Shown here: positions 9,054 to 17,425 of the stretch, piece by piece | How positions within the stretch are numbered: the first letter of the stretch is position 1 | Layout: each line of letters starts with the position of its first letter | NCBI GenBank assembly: GCA_012031035.1 | Contig: JAAUUT010000005.1 | Coordinates: 32,902-96,901 of the forward strand | Direction: 5' to 3' | DNA from: Candidatus Altimarinota bacterium | GTDB taxonomy: Bacteria; Cyanobacteriota; Cyanobacteriia; Cyanobacteriales; Microcystaceae | DNA length: 64,000 nucleotides | Translations under genes and position numbers: made by a program | Notes under the pieces: generated by a model | What the model was told of the DNA's origin: nothing | Database searches by the model: none | Seen by the model: only the letters and a program-made list of their open reading frames with translations

Positions 9054-9761
9054 TCGCTCTTACTTTAAATATAGCCAAAAACTTAAGAAGCTTGTAAAAG
9101 ATTACCAGCGCGAGCGACTTCAGAAAGATAAGAAAAAGCGAATTTATTCTAGAAACGCTCTTTATAGGAAATAACCTGCTACTCTTACCTAGTTTTTATC
9201 TTATTTATCTTAATATCTAATTCCGGCAACTATACGCTTTATTTTTTTAGTTTAATATATAGATCTAAATTTTTAGGTTATGGGAAGCTGTTCGTTCAAG
9301 CCTCAAGAGACGATGGCTTTGTCGCCTAGATATTTTTTTGTCTGTGTCTTGGTTGCACATTCTGCATTACTTAAAACCTAATTTTGTATTTAGAATTTGT
9401 AAGTCAGAAGTTTTTGATAAATCAGTCGCGACTAATTGTAATAAAAGCGATCGCATTAACCAGTTCTTGACTTTTTTTTTTGCTAAATATAAAGTTAATC
9501 CATCACTGTCCGGGAGTCATATTTTGTCTCGTCTCAAGAAAACTTCATTTCTTGTGTCACTGCTTTACTGTGCCTATTTAGCAAAATCGGCTTTAGGAAT
9601 TAATCTATCCGATCGCTATGCAGCGCCAACAGTATTTAAAATACCGCTAAAAGCATTAAATCATCCCGTTACCGTCAAAAAACATCATCGTCACGATCGC
9701 TCAAAAAGGATTAGTTTAGATTTTAGTACCAAAAGATCCTTACAAAACGTTTAGCAAAAAG
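9054..9761. other. AT-rich region with one doubtful ORF (9338-9754, +)
   Basis: Between the DUF4327 gene and the small membrane protein there are 708 bases without a convincing gene. A 138-codon frame at 9338-9754 starts only with TTG, has no internal Met, no ribosome-binding site and no domain I recognise. Its His/Lys/Arg-rich C-terminus (VKKHHRHDRSKR) gives it some protein-like character. I treat it as unproven. Confidence 0.3.
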
Positions 9762-10010
9762 TTATCTCGATTTCGATTCAATTTTAGGCATAATTTTACC
9801 AATTAACCAAGTCATAATTGCGCCAAGAAATAAAATACCGATCGCAGGATTAAATAACGGTTGCCAAAGCTTATACCAGAGGTCAAGACCGAGAGGAATA
9901 TTCATAGAACGACCGATAACCGCGATCGCCAACCAGAAAAAGCCAAATAGAACCAGAAAAACATCTGCAACGAGTAAACGATTTAACCAAGTCAAAAATT
10001 GTTCTTTCAT
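9762..10010 (-). CDS. Small conserved-type membrane protein
   Basis: The 82-aa product has two predicted membrane segments, at about residues 12-35 (LLVADVFLVLFGFFWLAIAV) and 52-72 (FNPAIGILFLGAIMTWLIG), with a basic C-terminal tail. The ATG at 10010 sits 24 bases beyond the expected stop of the PLP-dependent lyase, so the two are probably co-transcribed. Function unknown. Confidence 0.65.
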   Translation of the reverse strand: MKEQFLTWLNRLLVADVFLVLFGFFWLAIAVIGRSMNIPLGLDLWYKLWQPLFNPAIGILFLGAIMTWLIGKIMPKIESKSR

Positions 10011-11274
10011 AGCAATTATTAAAGTGAAATACTAAGTTTTTTTCAAGTGCTTTTATAGCAGATTCTAGCGCGATCGCGACGTGCGTCCAATGAGTTCCTC
10101 CCTGGCAAAAAACCGTATAAGGTTCTCGCAACGGCCCATCGGCGGAAAACTCTGACGTACTCCCATCGATAAACGTGCCTCCAGCCATAACTAACTGGCT
10201 TTCGTACCCAGGCATTTCGGCGGGAACGGGGTCTAGATAAGAACTGATAGGAGACGCGCCCTGAATTGCCCGACAGAAGGCAATTAGCTTTTCTGGCGAA
10301 CCCAACTGAATCGCTTGAATGACATCTCGACGAGGGATTAATGGCGGTGGGTTAACTGGGTAGCCCAATTTATCAAAAACATAAGCAATCAAATGGCTGC
10401 CTTTCATGGCTTCGCCAACCATTTGCGGTGCGAGGAATAATCCTTGATATAACAAGCGATTTTGGTCAAACGTTGCCCCGCCGCTGCTTCCAATTCCAGG
10501 GGCAGTCAAACGACACGCCGCCGCTTCAACTAATTCGGCTTTTCCAGCAAGATAGCCGCCTGCGGTAACGATAGTACCACCAGGATTTTTGATCGAGGAA
10601 CCTGCCATTAAATCTGCCCCGACGGCTGTAGGTTCGCGATCTTCGATAAATTCGCCGTAACAGTTATCGACAAAGCAAACGGTATGAGGATTTTGTTGCT
10701 TGACAAGATGAACGATCTTTCCAATTTCTGCAATTGATAAACTCTGTCGCCAGGAATAGCCGCAGGATCGCTGAATTAAGACTAAATGAGTATTATCTTG
10801 GACTGCGCTACTTAATTTCTCCCAATTTATCGTCCCACTTTCGGTCAATGCTAGTTCTCGATACCGAATGTTAAACTCAGCGAGGGAACCTTGACTAGTG
10901 CCTCGCAGACCGATAACTTCTTCGAGAGTGTCGTAGGGTGCGCCTGCAACGGCTAACATTTCATCGCCCGGTCGCAAGACTCCAAATAGGGCACAGGCGA
11001 TCGCGTGGGTTCCCGAAACGAACTGTACTCGCACGGCGGCGGCTTCTGCTTGCATGACTTGGGCAAACACCTTATCTAAAGTTTCTCTGCCTAAATCGTC
11101 GTGTCCGTAACCACTAACGCTTGAAAAATGATGAACGCCAACTCGACAATCTTTGAAAGCTTCCAAAACTTTTTTAAGATTTTGCTTGACCTTGGTGTCA
11201 ATTTCAGAAAAGATCGGTAGAAGCGCTTTCTCTGCTGTTTTTAGGATCGATAAACTATCCATTGATTGAGTCAA
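9883..11274 (-). CDS. Methionine gamma-lyase / aluminium-resistance family PLP enzyme
   Basis: The frame encodes 463 aa, but residues 1 to about 412 match the fold-type I PLP family PF06838. Features include HHFSSVSGYGHDDLGRETLD, FVSGTHAIACALFGVLRPGD, FVDNCYGEFIEDREP and SSIKNPGGTIVTAGGYLAG, where the Lys should bind PLP. The family's natural end, QGGTHWTHVAIALESAIKAL, is followed by about 50 unrelated residues that overlap the next gene by 128 bases. A 7-T run on the + strand (10037-10043) lies at this point. With one base fewer, the frame would end in a TAG at 10032-10034, giving a normal-length protein. The extended tail is therefore probably not real. Confidence 0.85.
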   Translation of the reverse strand: MTQSMDSLSILKTAEKALLPIFSEIDTKVKQNLKKVLEAFKDCRVGVHHFSSVSGYGHDDLGRETLDKVFAQVMQAEAAAVRVQFVSGTHAIACALFGVLRPGDEMLAVAGAPYDTLEEVIGLRGTSQGSLAEFNIRYRELALTESGTINWEKLSSAVQDNTHLVLIQRSCGYSWRQSLSIAEIGKIVHLVKQQNPHTVCFVDNCYGEFIEDREPTAVGADLMAGSSIKNPGGTIVTAGGYLAGKAELVEAAACRLTAPGIGSSGGATFDQNRLLYQGLFLAPQMVGEAMKGSHLIAYVFDKLGYPVNPPPLIPRRDVIQAIQLGSPEKLIAFCRAIQGASPISSYLDPVPAEMPGYESQLVMAGGTFIDGSTSEFSADGPLREPYTVFCQGGTHWTHVAIALESAIKALEKNLVFHFNNCYERTIFDLVKSFTRCRCFSGSIWLFLVGDRGYRSFYEYSSRS

Positions 11275-11421
11275 AGTAAAATTTTGTTGCCCGTTATTGA
11301 TTCAACACCCCAATTGACCCCTCGGTCAATTCGATCGCCATTTTCTTCGCTTAGCAATGTAAAAAATGTATTAAATAACTTGTCATTTTCCCAAAATTGT
11401 GTATTCAATTTTTCATAAAAA

Positions 11422-11451
11422 TTGACATAAATAAATTGAATAGCTTATTCG
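11422..11451 (+). promoter_or_regulatory. Possible sigma70-type promoter of desC1
   Basis: TTGACA at 11422-11427 is followed after 17-18 bases by TTATTC/TATTCG (11445-11451), a weak -10 element. It lies 28 bases upstream of the first desaturase start codon. Confidence 0.35.
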
Positions 11452-11478
11452 TCTGAATTTTCCATATTAGGTTATTAC

Positions 11479-12306
11479 ATGAGTGTTGCCACATCAAAAA
11501 AACTTTCTTTTTCTTGGAGCATTATTATTTACATGGCGACGATCCATTTCGTAGCCGCCTTTGCCTTGCTTCCTAGTAATTTTAGTTGGGGATCGGTAGG
11601 AGTGGCTTTTTTGCTTTACTGGATAACTGGCGGGATAGGAATTACTTTGGGATTTCACCGTTTAGTTTCTCATCGCAGTTTTGAAACTCCTAAATGGTTG
11701 GAATACTTTTTGATTTTATGCGGGACGCTTGCTTGTCAAGGCGGGCCGCTTTATTGGATTGGCGGACATCGCATTCATCATAAATATTCGGATACTGCAT
11801 TAGATCCCCACGATTCTAATCGAGGTTTTTGGTGGAGTCACATGGGTTGGATGTTGTTTAAAAATCCTACTTTTAGAGAAGAACTTTCGCGCTATACCAA
11901 AGATATTAATGAAGATTGGTTCTATCAATTTTGCGAAAAATATTTTATTCCCATTCAAGTGGTTTTGGGATTATTGCTTTATTGGTGGGGCGGTTGGTCG
12001 TTTGTTATTTGGGGAATTTTTTTGCGCTTAGTTATTGTCTTTCACTGTACTTGGTTTGTGAACAGCGCGACTCACAAATTTGGCTATCAAACTCACGAAT
12101 CTAACGACAATTCTAGAAACTGTTGGTGGGTAGCTTTATTAACCTTTGGCGAAGGATGGCATAACAATCATCATGCTTATCAATATTCGGCTCGTCATGG
12201 GTTGCAATGGTGGGAAATCGATGCTACTTGGATGACAATTCGCCTTCTACAAATATTGGGTTTAGCTAAAAATGTTAAGTTGACACCACAGCGATCGAGC
12301 AATTAA
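11479..12306 (+). CDS. desC: Acyl-lipid delta-9-type fatty acid desaturase, copy 1
   Basis: The 275-aa membrane di-iron desaturase carries the three His boxes: HRLVSH (60-65), HRIHH (97-101) and HNNHH (228-232). Hydrophobic pairs lie at about 12-52 and 155-192. This arrangement fits DesC-type enzymes, which introduce the first double bond into stearoyl or palmitoyl chains of membrane lipids. It is followed 81 bases later by a close paralogue on the same strand. The start regions of both genes share TTAGGTTAxTACATGA, so the duplication includes the translation start. Delta-9 specificity is inferred from family resemblance. Confidence 0.85.
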   Translation: MSVATSKKLSFSWSIIIYMATIHFVAAFALLPSNFSWGSVGVAFLLYWITGGIGITLGFHRLVSHRSFETPKWLEYFLILCGTLACQGGPLYWIGGHRIHHKYSDTALDPHDSNRGFWWSHMGWMLFKNPTFREELSRYTKDINEDWFYQFCEKYFIPIQVVLGLLLYWWGGWSFVIWGIFLRLVIVFHCTWFVNSATHKFGYQTHESNDNSRNCWWVALLTFGEGWHNNHHAYQYSARHGLQWWEIDATWMTIRLLQILGLAKNVKLTPQRSSN

Positions 12307-12387
12307 TTTTTTTATATAAGCTCGATTCTATTCCCGATTTCGCGATGAAAACGCGATTTTTTCGATCGAACTCAATTAGGTTACTAC

Positions 12388-13215
12388 ATGACTGTTGCCA
12401 CATCTGAAAAACTTCCTCTTGCTTGGAGCATTATTATTTACATGGCTGCGATTCATCTCGTAGCCCTCCTAGCATTGTTTCCCAGTAATTTTAGCTGGGG
12501 AGCGATCGCAGTTGCTTTTGGACTGTATTGGATTACTTGCGGCTGGGGAATTAGTATAGGATACCATCGCCTATTAACTCACCGCAGCTTTGAAGTTCCC
12601 CAATGGTTAGAATATTTCTTTGTTTTCTGCGGCACACTGACTTGTCAGGGAGGCCCAATTGCGTGGACTGGTTTGCATCGCATTCATCATAAATATTCAG
12701 ATACTGCCCCAGATCCTCACGATTCAAATCGAGGACTTTGGTGGAGTCATATGGGTTGGATGATGTATGACAATCATGCTAACAAGCACATTCCTCGTTA
12801 TACCCAAGATATTGCTGGCGATCGCTTTTATCAATTTTGTGAAAAGTATTTTATTCCCGTTCAAGTTGTTTTAGGATTATTGCTTTACTGGTGGGGTGGA
12901 TGGCCCTTTGTTATTTGGGGCATTTTTGTTCGCTTAGTTCTCGTATTTCACTTCACTTGGTTTGTTAACAGCGCTACTCACAAATTTGGCTATCAAAGTC
13001 ACGAATCCAACGATAATTCTCGAAATTGCTGGTGGGTGGCTCTAGTAACTTTTGGTGAAGGATGGCACAATAACCATCATGCTTATCAATATTCTGCTCG
13101 TCACGGTCTACAGTGGTGGGAATTTGATATTACTTGGATAACGGTTCGCATCCTGGAATTTTTTGGCTTAGTCAAAAATATTAAATTAGCACCCACGCCA
13201 TCGGCTAATCAGTAG
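12388..13215 (+). CDS. desC: Acyl-lipid delta-9-type fatty acid desaturase, copy 2
   Basis: This 275-aa paralogue of the preceding gene has the same three His boxes (HRLLTH, HRIHH, HNNHH) and the same length. The proteins are nearly identical over EKYFIPVQVVLGLLLYWWGG and WFVNSATHKFGYQ, and differ most around residues 128-146 (a TFREELSRYTKDINEDW type segment versus HANKHIPRYTQDIAGDR). Tandem duplicates can differ in temperature response or sn-position preference (inference). A strong hairpin terminator follows at 13332-13379. No separate promoter is evident in the 81-bp spacer, so read-through from copy 1 is likely. Confidence 0.85.
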   Translation: MTVATSEKLPLAWSIIIYMAAIHLVALLALFPSNFSWGAIAVAFGLYWITCGWGISIGYHRLLTHRSFEVPQWLEYFFVFCGTLTCQGGPIAWTGLHRIHHKYSDTAPDPHDSNRGLWWSHMGWMMYDNHANKHIPRYTQDIAGDRFYQFCEKYFIPVQVVLGLLLYWWGGWPFVIWGIFVRLVLVFHFTWFVNSATHKFGYQSHESNDNSRNCWWVALVTFGEGWHNNHHAYQYSARHGLQWWEFDITWITVRILEFFGLVKNIKLAPTPSANQ

Positions 13216-13331
13216 TTGGTAAATTGAAAATTAAAGGGTAAAGTTTTTGGGGAAAGAGAAATCTTGGACTCGAAACAACTATCCATAACAATCAACTTTA
13301 CACCGCACTAATTTTTCAATTGTAAATCAAC

Positions 13332-13379
13332 AAAAAACCTCTTCTTTTGGTTTCTTAAAATTAAAAGAAGAGGTTTTTT
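13332..13379. terminator. Bidirectional rho-independent terminator
   Basis: AAAAAACCTCTTCTTTT (13332-13348) and its exact complement (13363-13379) form a 17-bp stem with a 14-base loop. The T-run on one side and A-run on the other allow termination of both desC2 and the convergent ftsH transcript. Confidence 0.85.
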
Positions 13380-13481
13380 TAATATTAATTGGCGCTCTGT
13401 GAATGGTAACTGGTAGATAGGAAATTTAGACTTTTGCTATCTTTTTTTCCACATCTGAGAGCTTGCAGCAGTTACCTCAAC

Positions 13482-13540
13482 AGCCAGGAAATTAATTTCC
13501 TGGCTCATATATAAAGTCATTTTAATGGACTTTATATATG
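13482..13540. repeat. Double-palindrome interspersed repeat
   Basis: A perfect 24-bp palindrome with core GGAAATTAATTTCC (13482-13505) abuts a second one with 13-bp arms, CATATATAAAGTC and GACTTTATATATG (13506-13540). Related GGRRATTAATYYCC palindromes and an AGTCCATTTAAATGGACT palindrome recur at 59926-60180, so this is a dispersed family. Confidence 0.75.
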
Positions 13541-13685
13541 CTCCTGTGCTAGTTCGAGGACTTCGACAGTTATCGGTTATTGTAGGGGCACATAGCGTGC
13601 GCCCTATCAGTTATTAGTTATCGATCGCTCAAGATTAACCCGATTAAGTAATTGGTAACTGGTCACTATAAAAGCTGGTCGCAGT

Positions 13686-15638
13686 TTAGGCTGGAGTCAC
13701 TAATTGCTCTTGTCCTTGAGATTGTTTTTGATAGTCAGCAATAATCTGACGCAAACGATCGCCCTCTATGGTTTCCTGTTCGATTAGCAGATCGACTAAC
13801 TTATCGACTAAAATCCGGTTTTCTTGCAGAATTTCGTAGGCTTTTTGACGACAGTGACTGACAATAGTTCGCACTTGCCCATCAATACTCGCCGCAATTT
13901 CTTCTGAATATTCCGAGCGTCTATTGACCATTTCGTTGCCCAAAAAGATAGGTTCGCTTTCACCTTCTAGGGCAACTAATCCTAACTCGGACATCCCGAA
14001 GCGAGTAACCATCCGCCGCGCCAAAGCCGTAATTTTTTCTAAATCGTTACCCGCGCCCGTAGTAACTTCCGACTCGCCAAAGATAACTTCTTCGGCGACC
14101 CTTCCGCCTAAAAGTCCGGTAATGCGGGCTAGCAGTTGCGATCGCGACACTAATCCTTGGTCTTCGTCGGGAGTAAACCAGGTTAACCCTTTCGCTTGTC
14201 CTCTGGGAATCAGGGTAACTTTTTCAACCGGATCGTGACCGGGACAAAAGGTTCCAACGACGGCGTGACCGATCTCGTGATAAGCAATCAAGCGCTTGGC
14301 TTTACTATCGACCAGAGGCGTGCCTTCCATACCCGCTACGACGCGATCGATGGCATCGTTGATTTCTAGGGCACTAATGGCATCTTTGCGCCTTCTAGCC
14401 GTAAAAATCGCCGCTTCGTTGAGGACATTAGCCAAATCCGCACCCGTAAATCCTGGGGTGCGTCGGGCAATTCCTTCTAACAAAACGTCCGAGGCTACCT
14501 TTTTGTTGCGAGCGTGAACTTCTAGAATTTCCAAACGGCCGTTCAAATCGGGATAATCGACCATCACTTGGCGATCGAAACGTCCCGGACGCAACAAGGC
14601 TGAGTCGAGAACGTCGGGGCGGTTAGTAGCAGCAATGACGATGATTCCTGTATTGCCTTCAAACCCATCCATTTCGGTGAGTAACTGGTTGAGGGTTTGT
14701 TCTCTCTCGTCGTTTCCGCCACCAATTCCAGCACCGCGCTGACGACCGACAGCATCGATTTCATCGATAAAGATCAAGCAAGGCGCGTTTTCTTTGGCTT
14801 TCTTGAACAAGTCGCGTACTCTCGAAGCGCCAACCCCGACAAACATCTCGACGAATTCCGAACCGGAGATGCTAAAGAAGGGAACGCCAGCTTCCCCCGC
14901 GATCGCTTTGGCGAGTAGGGTTTTTCCGGTTCCAGGCGGCCCGATCAATAAAACCCCTTTGGGAATTTTTGCACCAATGGCGGTGAATTTTTCTGGCTGT
15001 TTGAGGAAGGTAACAACTTCTTGTAATTCTTCTTTAGCTTCTTCGATTCCCGCTACATCTTGAAAAGTAATTCCCGTCTTGGCTTCCATTTGAAAGCGAG
15101 CGCGAGACTTACCAAAGCTCATCGCTTGACCGGAAGCATTAGCAGAACGACGCAGGATTGCGATGACAATTCCGAGCAAAAGAAACAATACCAGCAAATT
15201 TGTCATCAAGCCTACTGCTGCCGAGCGATCGGCTGTTGGGTTGATTGAGTATTCGATGTTTTTAGAATTGTTTAATCGCGAAATCAATTCTGGGTTTTGA
15301 TCGAATAATTTGACTTCTTTAGGTGGTGCGTTTCGATCTCGATCGACCATTGTGACTCTGGCAATCTGATTGGCTGGGTCGAGTTCGACTTTGCTGACTT
15401 GTCCTTTGTCTATTTGTTCTAGAAGCTGGCTATAGCTAAGGGTATCTTTGTCTGCTGTTGCTGAAGCTGGCAAGCCGACCAGGAGCGTCTGAGCGATCGC
15501 CAAACCCATTATCGTTTGCTTGATGTGTCGAGACAAAGAACCTTTACATTTGGGTTTGAGAACATTTTGGCTGTCCGATCCGATCCTTCTCATCTTATTT
15601 TGCTCTTGCCATGCTTGGGGCATCGAATTGTGCTTCAT
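13686..15638 (-). CDS. ftsH: ATP-dependent zinc metalloprotease FtsH
   Basis: The 650-aa protein has an N-terminal membrane segment ([17 protein letters not shown]), a lumenal/periplasmic domain and a second membrane segment ([19 protein letters not shown]). The AAA+ domain carries Walker [14 protein letters not shown], Walker [17 protein letters not shown] and the SRH arginines near RPGRFDRQ. The zinc protease motif is HEIGH, with the third ligand in the downstream helical domain. FtsH degrades damaged membrane proteins; in cyanobacteria it handles photosystem II turnover. The residues before TIMGLAIAQ form a longer basic N-terminal extension than usual. Which of the four cyanobacterial FtsH paralogues this is cannot be fixed here. 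Confidence 0.95.
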   Translation of the reverse strand: MKHNSMPQAWQEQNKMRRIGSDSQNVLKPKCKGSLSRHIKQTIMGLAIAQTLLVGLPASATADKDTLSYSQLLEQIDKGQVSKVELDPANQIARVTMVDRDRNAPPKEVKLFDQNPELISRLNNSKNIEYSINPTADRSAAVGLMTNLLVLFLLLGIVIAILRRSANASGQAMSFGKSRARFQMEAKTGITFQDVAGIEEAKEELQEVVTFLKQPEKFTAIGAKIPKGVLLIGPPGTGKTLLAKAIAGEAGVPFFSISGSEFVEMFVGVGASRVRDLFKKAKENAPCLIFIDEIDAVGRQRGAGIGGGNDEREQTLNQLLTEMDGFEGNTGIIVIAATNRPDVLDSALLRPGRFDRQVMVDYPDLNGRLEILEVHARNKKVASDVLLEGIARRTPGFTGADLANVLNEAAIFTARRRKDAISALEINDAIDRVVAGMEGTPLVDSKAKRLIAYHEIGHAVVGTFCPGHDPVEKVTLIPRGQAKGLTWFTPDEDQGLVSRSQLLARITGLLGGRVAEEVIFGESEVTTGAGNDLEKITALARRMVTRFGMSELGLVALEGESEPIFLGNEMVNRRSEYSEEIAASIDGQVRTIVSHCRQKAYEILQENRILVDKLVDLLIEQETIEGDRLRQIIADYQKQSQGQEQLVTPA

Positions 15639-15903
15639 AACCAACCGCTATAGGAGTATCTTTAATTACCAGTGTGTCATTTTAAAGTGGTAAGCTGCCA
15701 CTGAATCGATCTTAACGCTCTGCGATCGACTCGATCGATTTATTTAGGCGATCGCGCTCGTTCGAGATGTTTGGCTCTCTCAATTTTTAAATAAAAACGC
15801 AATTTGTGGTTGATAGCAACGCTAAGTAACCTCTTCGAGGCACTAATGATTGATAATTGGATAAATACTCTAACAAGATACTAAATTCGGTTAAAATGTC
15901 TTG

Positions 15904-16290
15904 ATGGAAAGTACAACTTACACGTATCGAATTCATCCAGATAATTTCTCAGTATCCTGGCTTAGATTTGTGGTAAAACTGGGACTTACCATCAAAGAGT
16001 GAATGCTCAGGAGAGCAGTCAACTTTGCCCTGAATGTGGGGTCGATGTGCCTAAAGATTTGAGTATCAGGATACATAGCTGCCCAGAATGTCATATCGTC
16101 ATGCCTCGCGATGTGGCTAGTGGAAAAATTATCTGGGATCGCGGTATTGCAGCCGTTGAAGGTCTAGCGGTCAAGCTGGGTGTGGAGGAAGGGTCGTAGG
16201 ATTCCCGATGAAGCACCAAATTCTAGCAACAATATTAGAAGCCCACACTATAATTTGAGTGACGTTAGGATCGAAAATTTAGTGTTAGGA
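15904..16290 (+). mobile_element. IS200/IS605-type TnpB remnant (deletion derivative)
   Basis: ATG 15904 opens a short frame reading MESTTYTYRIHPD, like a TnpB N-terminus. It stops near 15999, where a GTG-started frame (15999-16199) gives CPECGVDVPKDLSIRIHSCP and ECHIVMPRDVASG. The latter is a degenerate TnpB zinc ribbon with the final RuvC Asp region. The approximately 300 residues between are missing. Downstream, ACACTATAATTT (16245-) and AAATTTAGTGT (16275-16285) can form a hairpin like the right end of these elements, where the guide RNA scaffold normally lies. The element is dead; no TnpA is present. Confidence 0.55.
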
Positions 16291-16356
16291 GTATGTAACA
16301 ATGAATCCTGTTATCTCGCGTTCGACCCGATTGTTATCTTCAGCAAGGACACGACA

Positions 16357-17310
16357 ATGCGCATACTAGCCCTTGTTCCTGGGGGAATTAGCGAACAAAT
16401 TCTCTTTTTTCCTACCCTGGAAGACCTCAAAAAACGGTATCCTCAAGCCACCATTGATGCGATCGTGGAACCGTCTTCTAAATCTGCTTATCGGGTTTGC
16501 CCCCATGTTAGCGAAGTTCTAACCTTTGATTTTAAAGACCGTAGCGGCTTAGCCGATTATCTTAACCTACTCGGCATCATTCGCGATCGCGAGTACGATA
16601 TCGCTCTGTATTTAGGTAAACGTTGGACAATTGGACTTTTGCTTTGGTTAAATGGTATCTCCGTGCGAGTAGGATACCAAACCAAAACGCCTTGGTTTTT
16701 CTCGAAATCGGTTCCCCTCCAAAACGATCGCCATGTCGTTGATATATATCACGATATATTGCAAGGTTTGGGCATTCAATCGCCAACTCCCGAACTCAAA
16801 GTCACTTTACCCAGAGAAGATATCGATTGGGCGGGAAGCGAACAAAAACGCTTGGAGATTAAAGATAGTGGTTATGTTCTCATCTATGATAGGGAGGGAC
16901 GATCTCAAGCTAACGATGGCGGTTATCCCCTAGAAAAATGGCAAAAAATTGTCGAGGATTTTCGGCAAAAACAGCCAAATTTACCAATTGTATTGCTGCA
17001 AGCTCTTGGAAACAACCAATGGAGTGCAGCAATGACAGCAAGCAATCCCGACTTGAAATTAACAAATCCCTCGGATGTTGGCAAATTGGCTGCGATCGTT
17101 GCTGGGGCCAATTTGCTTTTATGTACTGAAAGCGTACCCATGCACCTAGCGGTTGCCGTTGGAACTTATGCGATCGCTCTCTTGAAATCTGACGCAAGTA
17201 AAATCTTACCGCCGAATACTCAAGATCGCTGCGTTAGCATTCAAGCTCCATCAGATCGAATTGCCGATATTCAACCCGAAAGCGTTCTCCAGCAGATTTG
17301 GCGTAGCTAG
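16357..17310 (+). CDS. Glycosyltransferase family 9 (heptosyltransferase-like)
   Basis: I take the start at ATG 16357, giving MRILALVPGGISEQILFFPT (317 aa); the longer open frame runs through the TnpB remnant's right end and is not convincing. The N-terminal Rossmann half has the GxxxE/D-type start of GT9. The C-terminal half has YVLIYDREGRSQ, PIVLLQALG and LLLCTESVPMHLAVAVGTYA, the last being the nucleotide-sugar site where GT9 proteins have a similar T/D-S-x-P-x-H pattern. It probably adds a sugar to lipopolysaccharide or an exopolysaccharide precursor at the inner membrane face. No other LPS genes adjoin it. Confidence 0.75.
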   Translation: MRILALVPGGISEQILFFPTLEDLKKRYPQATIDAIVEPSSKSAYRVCPHVSEVLTFDFKDRSGLADYLNLLGIIRDREYDIALYLGKRWTIGLLLWLNGISVRVGYQTKTPWFFSKSVPLQNDRHVVDIYHDILQGLGIQSPTPELKVTLPREDIDWAGSEQKRLEIKDSGYVLIYDREGRSQANDGGYPLEKWQKIVEDFRQKQPNLPIVLLQALGNNQWSAAMTASNPDLKLTNPSDVGKLAAIVAGANLLLCTESVPMHLAVAVGTYAIALLKSDASKILPPNTQDRCVSIQAPSDRIADIQPESVLQQIWRS

Positions 17311-17330
17311 TTATGGGGGAAGTATGACCC

Positions 17331-17420
17331 ATGAAAACTCGTGCAATCCTCAATAAAGGATTGAGTGCTTGGGCATTTGAAGATCTAGACGCAGAAGTAT
17401 TTAGGGGCAGCGATAAATAA
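17331..17420 (+). CDS. Possible 29-aa peptide (doubtful)
   Basis: A short frame MKTRAILNKGLSAWAFEDLD ends in a TAA 6 bases before the stop of the convergent metallo-hydrolase gene. A GGGGGAAG stretch lies upstream at plausible spacing. No homologue is recognised; it could be chance or a gene fragment. Confidence 0.2.
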   Translation: MKTRAILNKGLSAWAFEDLDAEVFRGSDK

Positions 17421-17425
17421 AAAGC

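Larger units (their letters stand above)
13216..13685. other. Convergent intergenic region with terminator and palindromic repeats
   Basis: This 470-base spacer between desC2 (+) and ftsH (-) holds the terminator at 13332-13379, the double palindrome at 13482-13540, and degenerate GTTATCAGTTATTAG-type repeat DNA near the ftsH end. No gene is supported. Confidence 0.6.

Noticed and set aside
14697..15248. Overlapping frames on + strand
   Set aside because: They lie antisense to the conserved AAA domain of ftsH.
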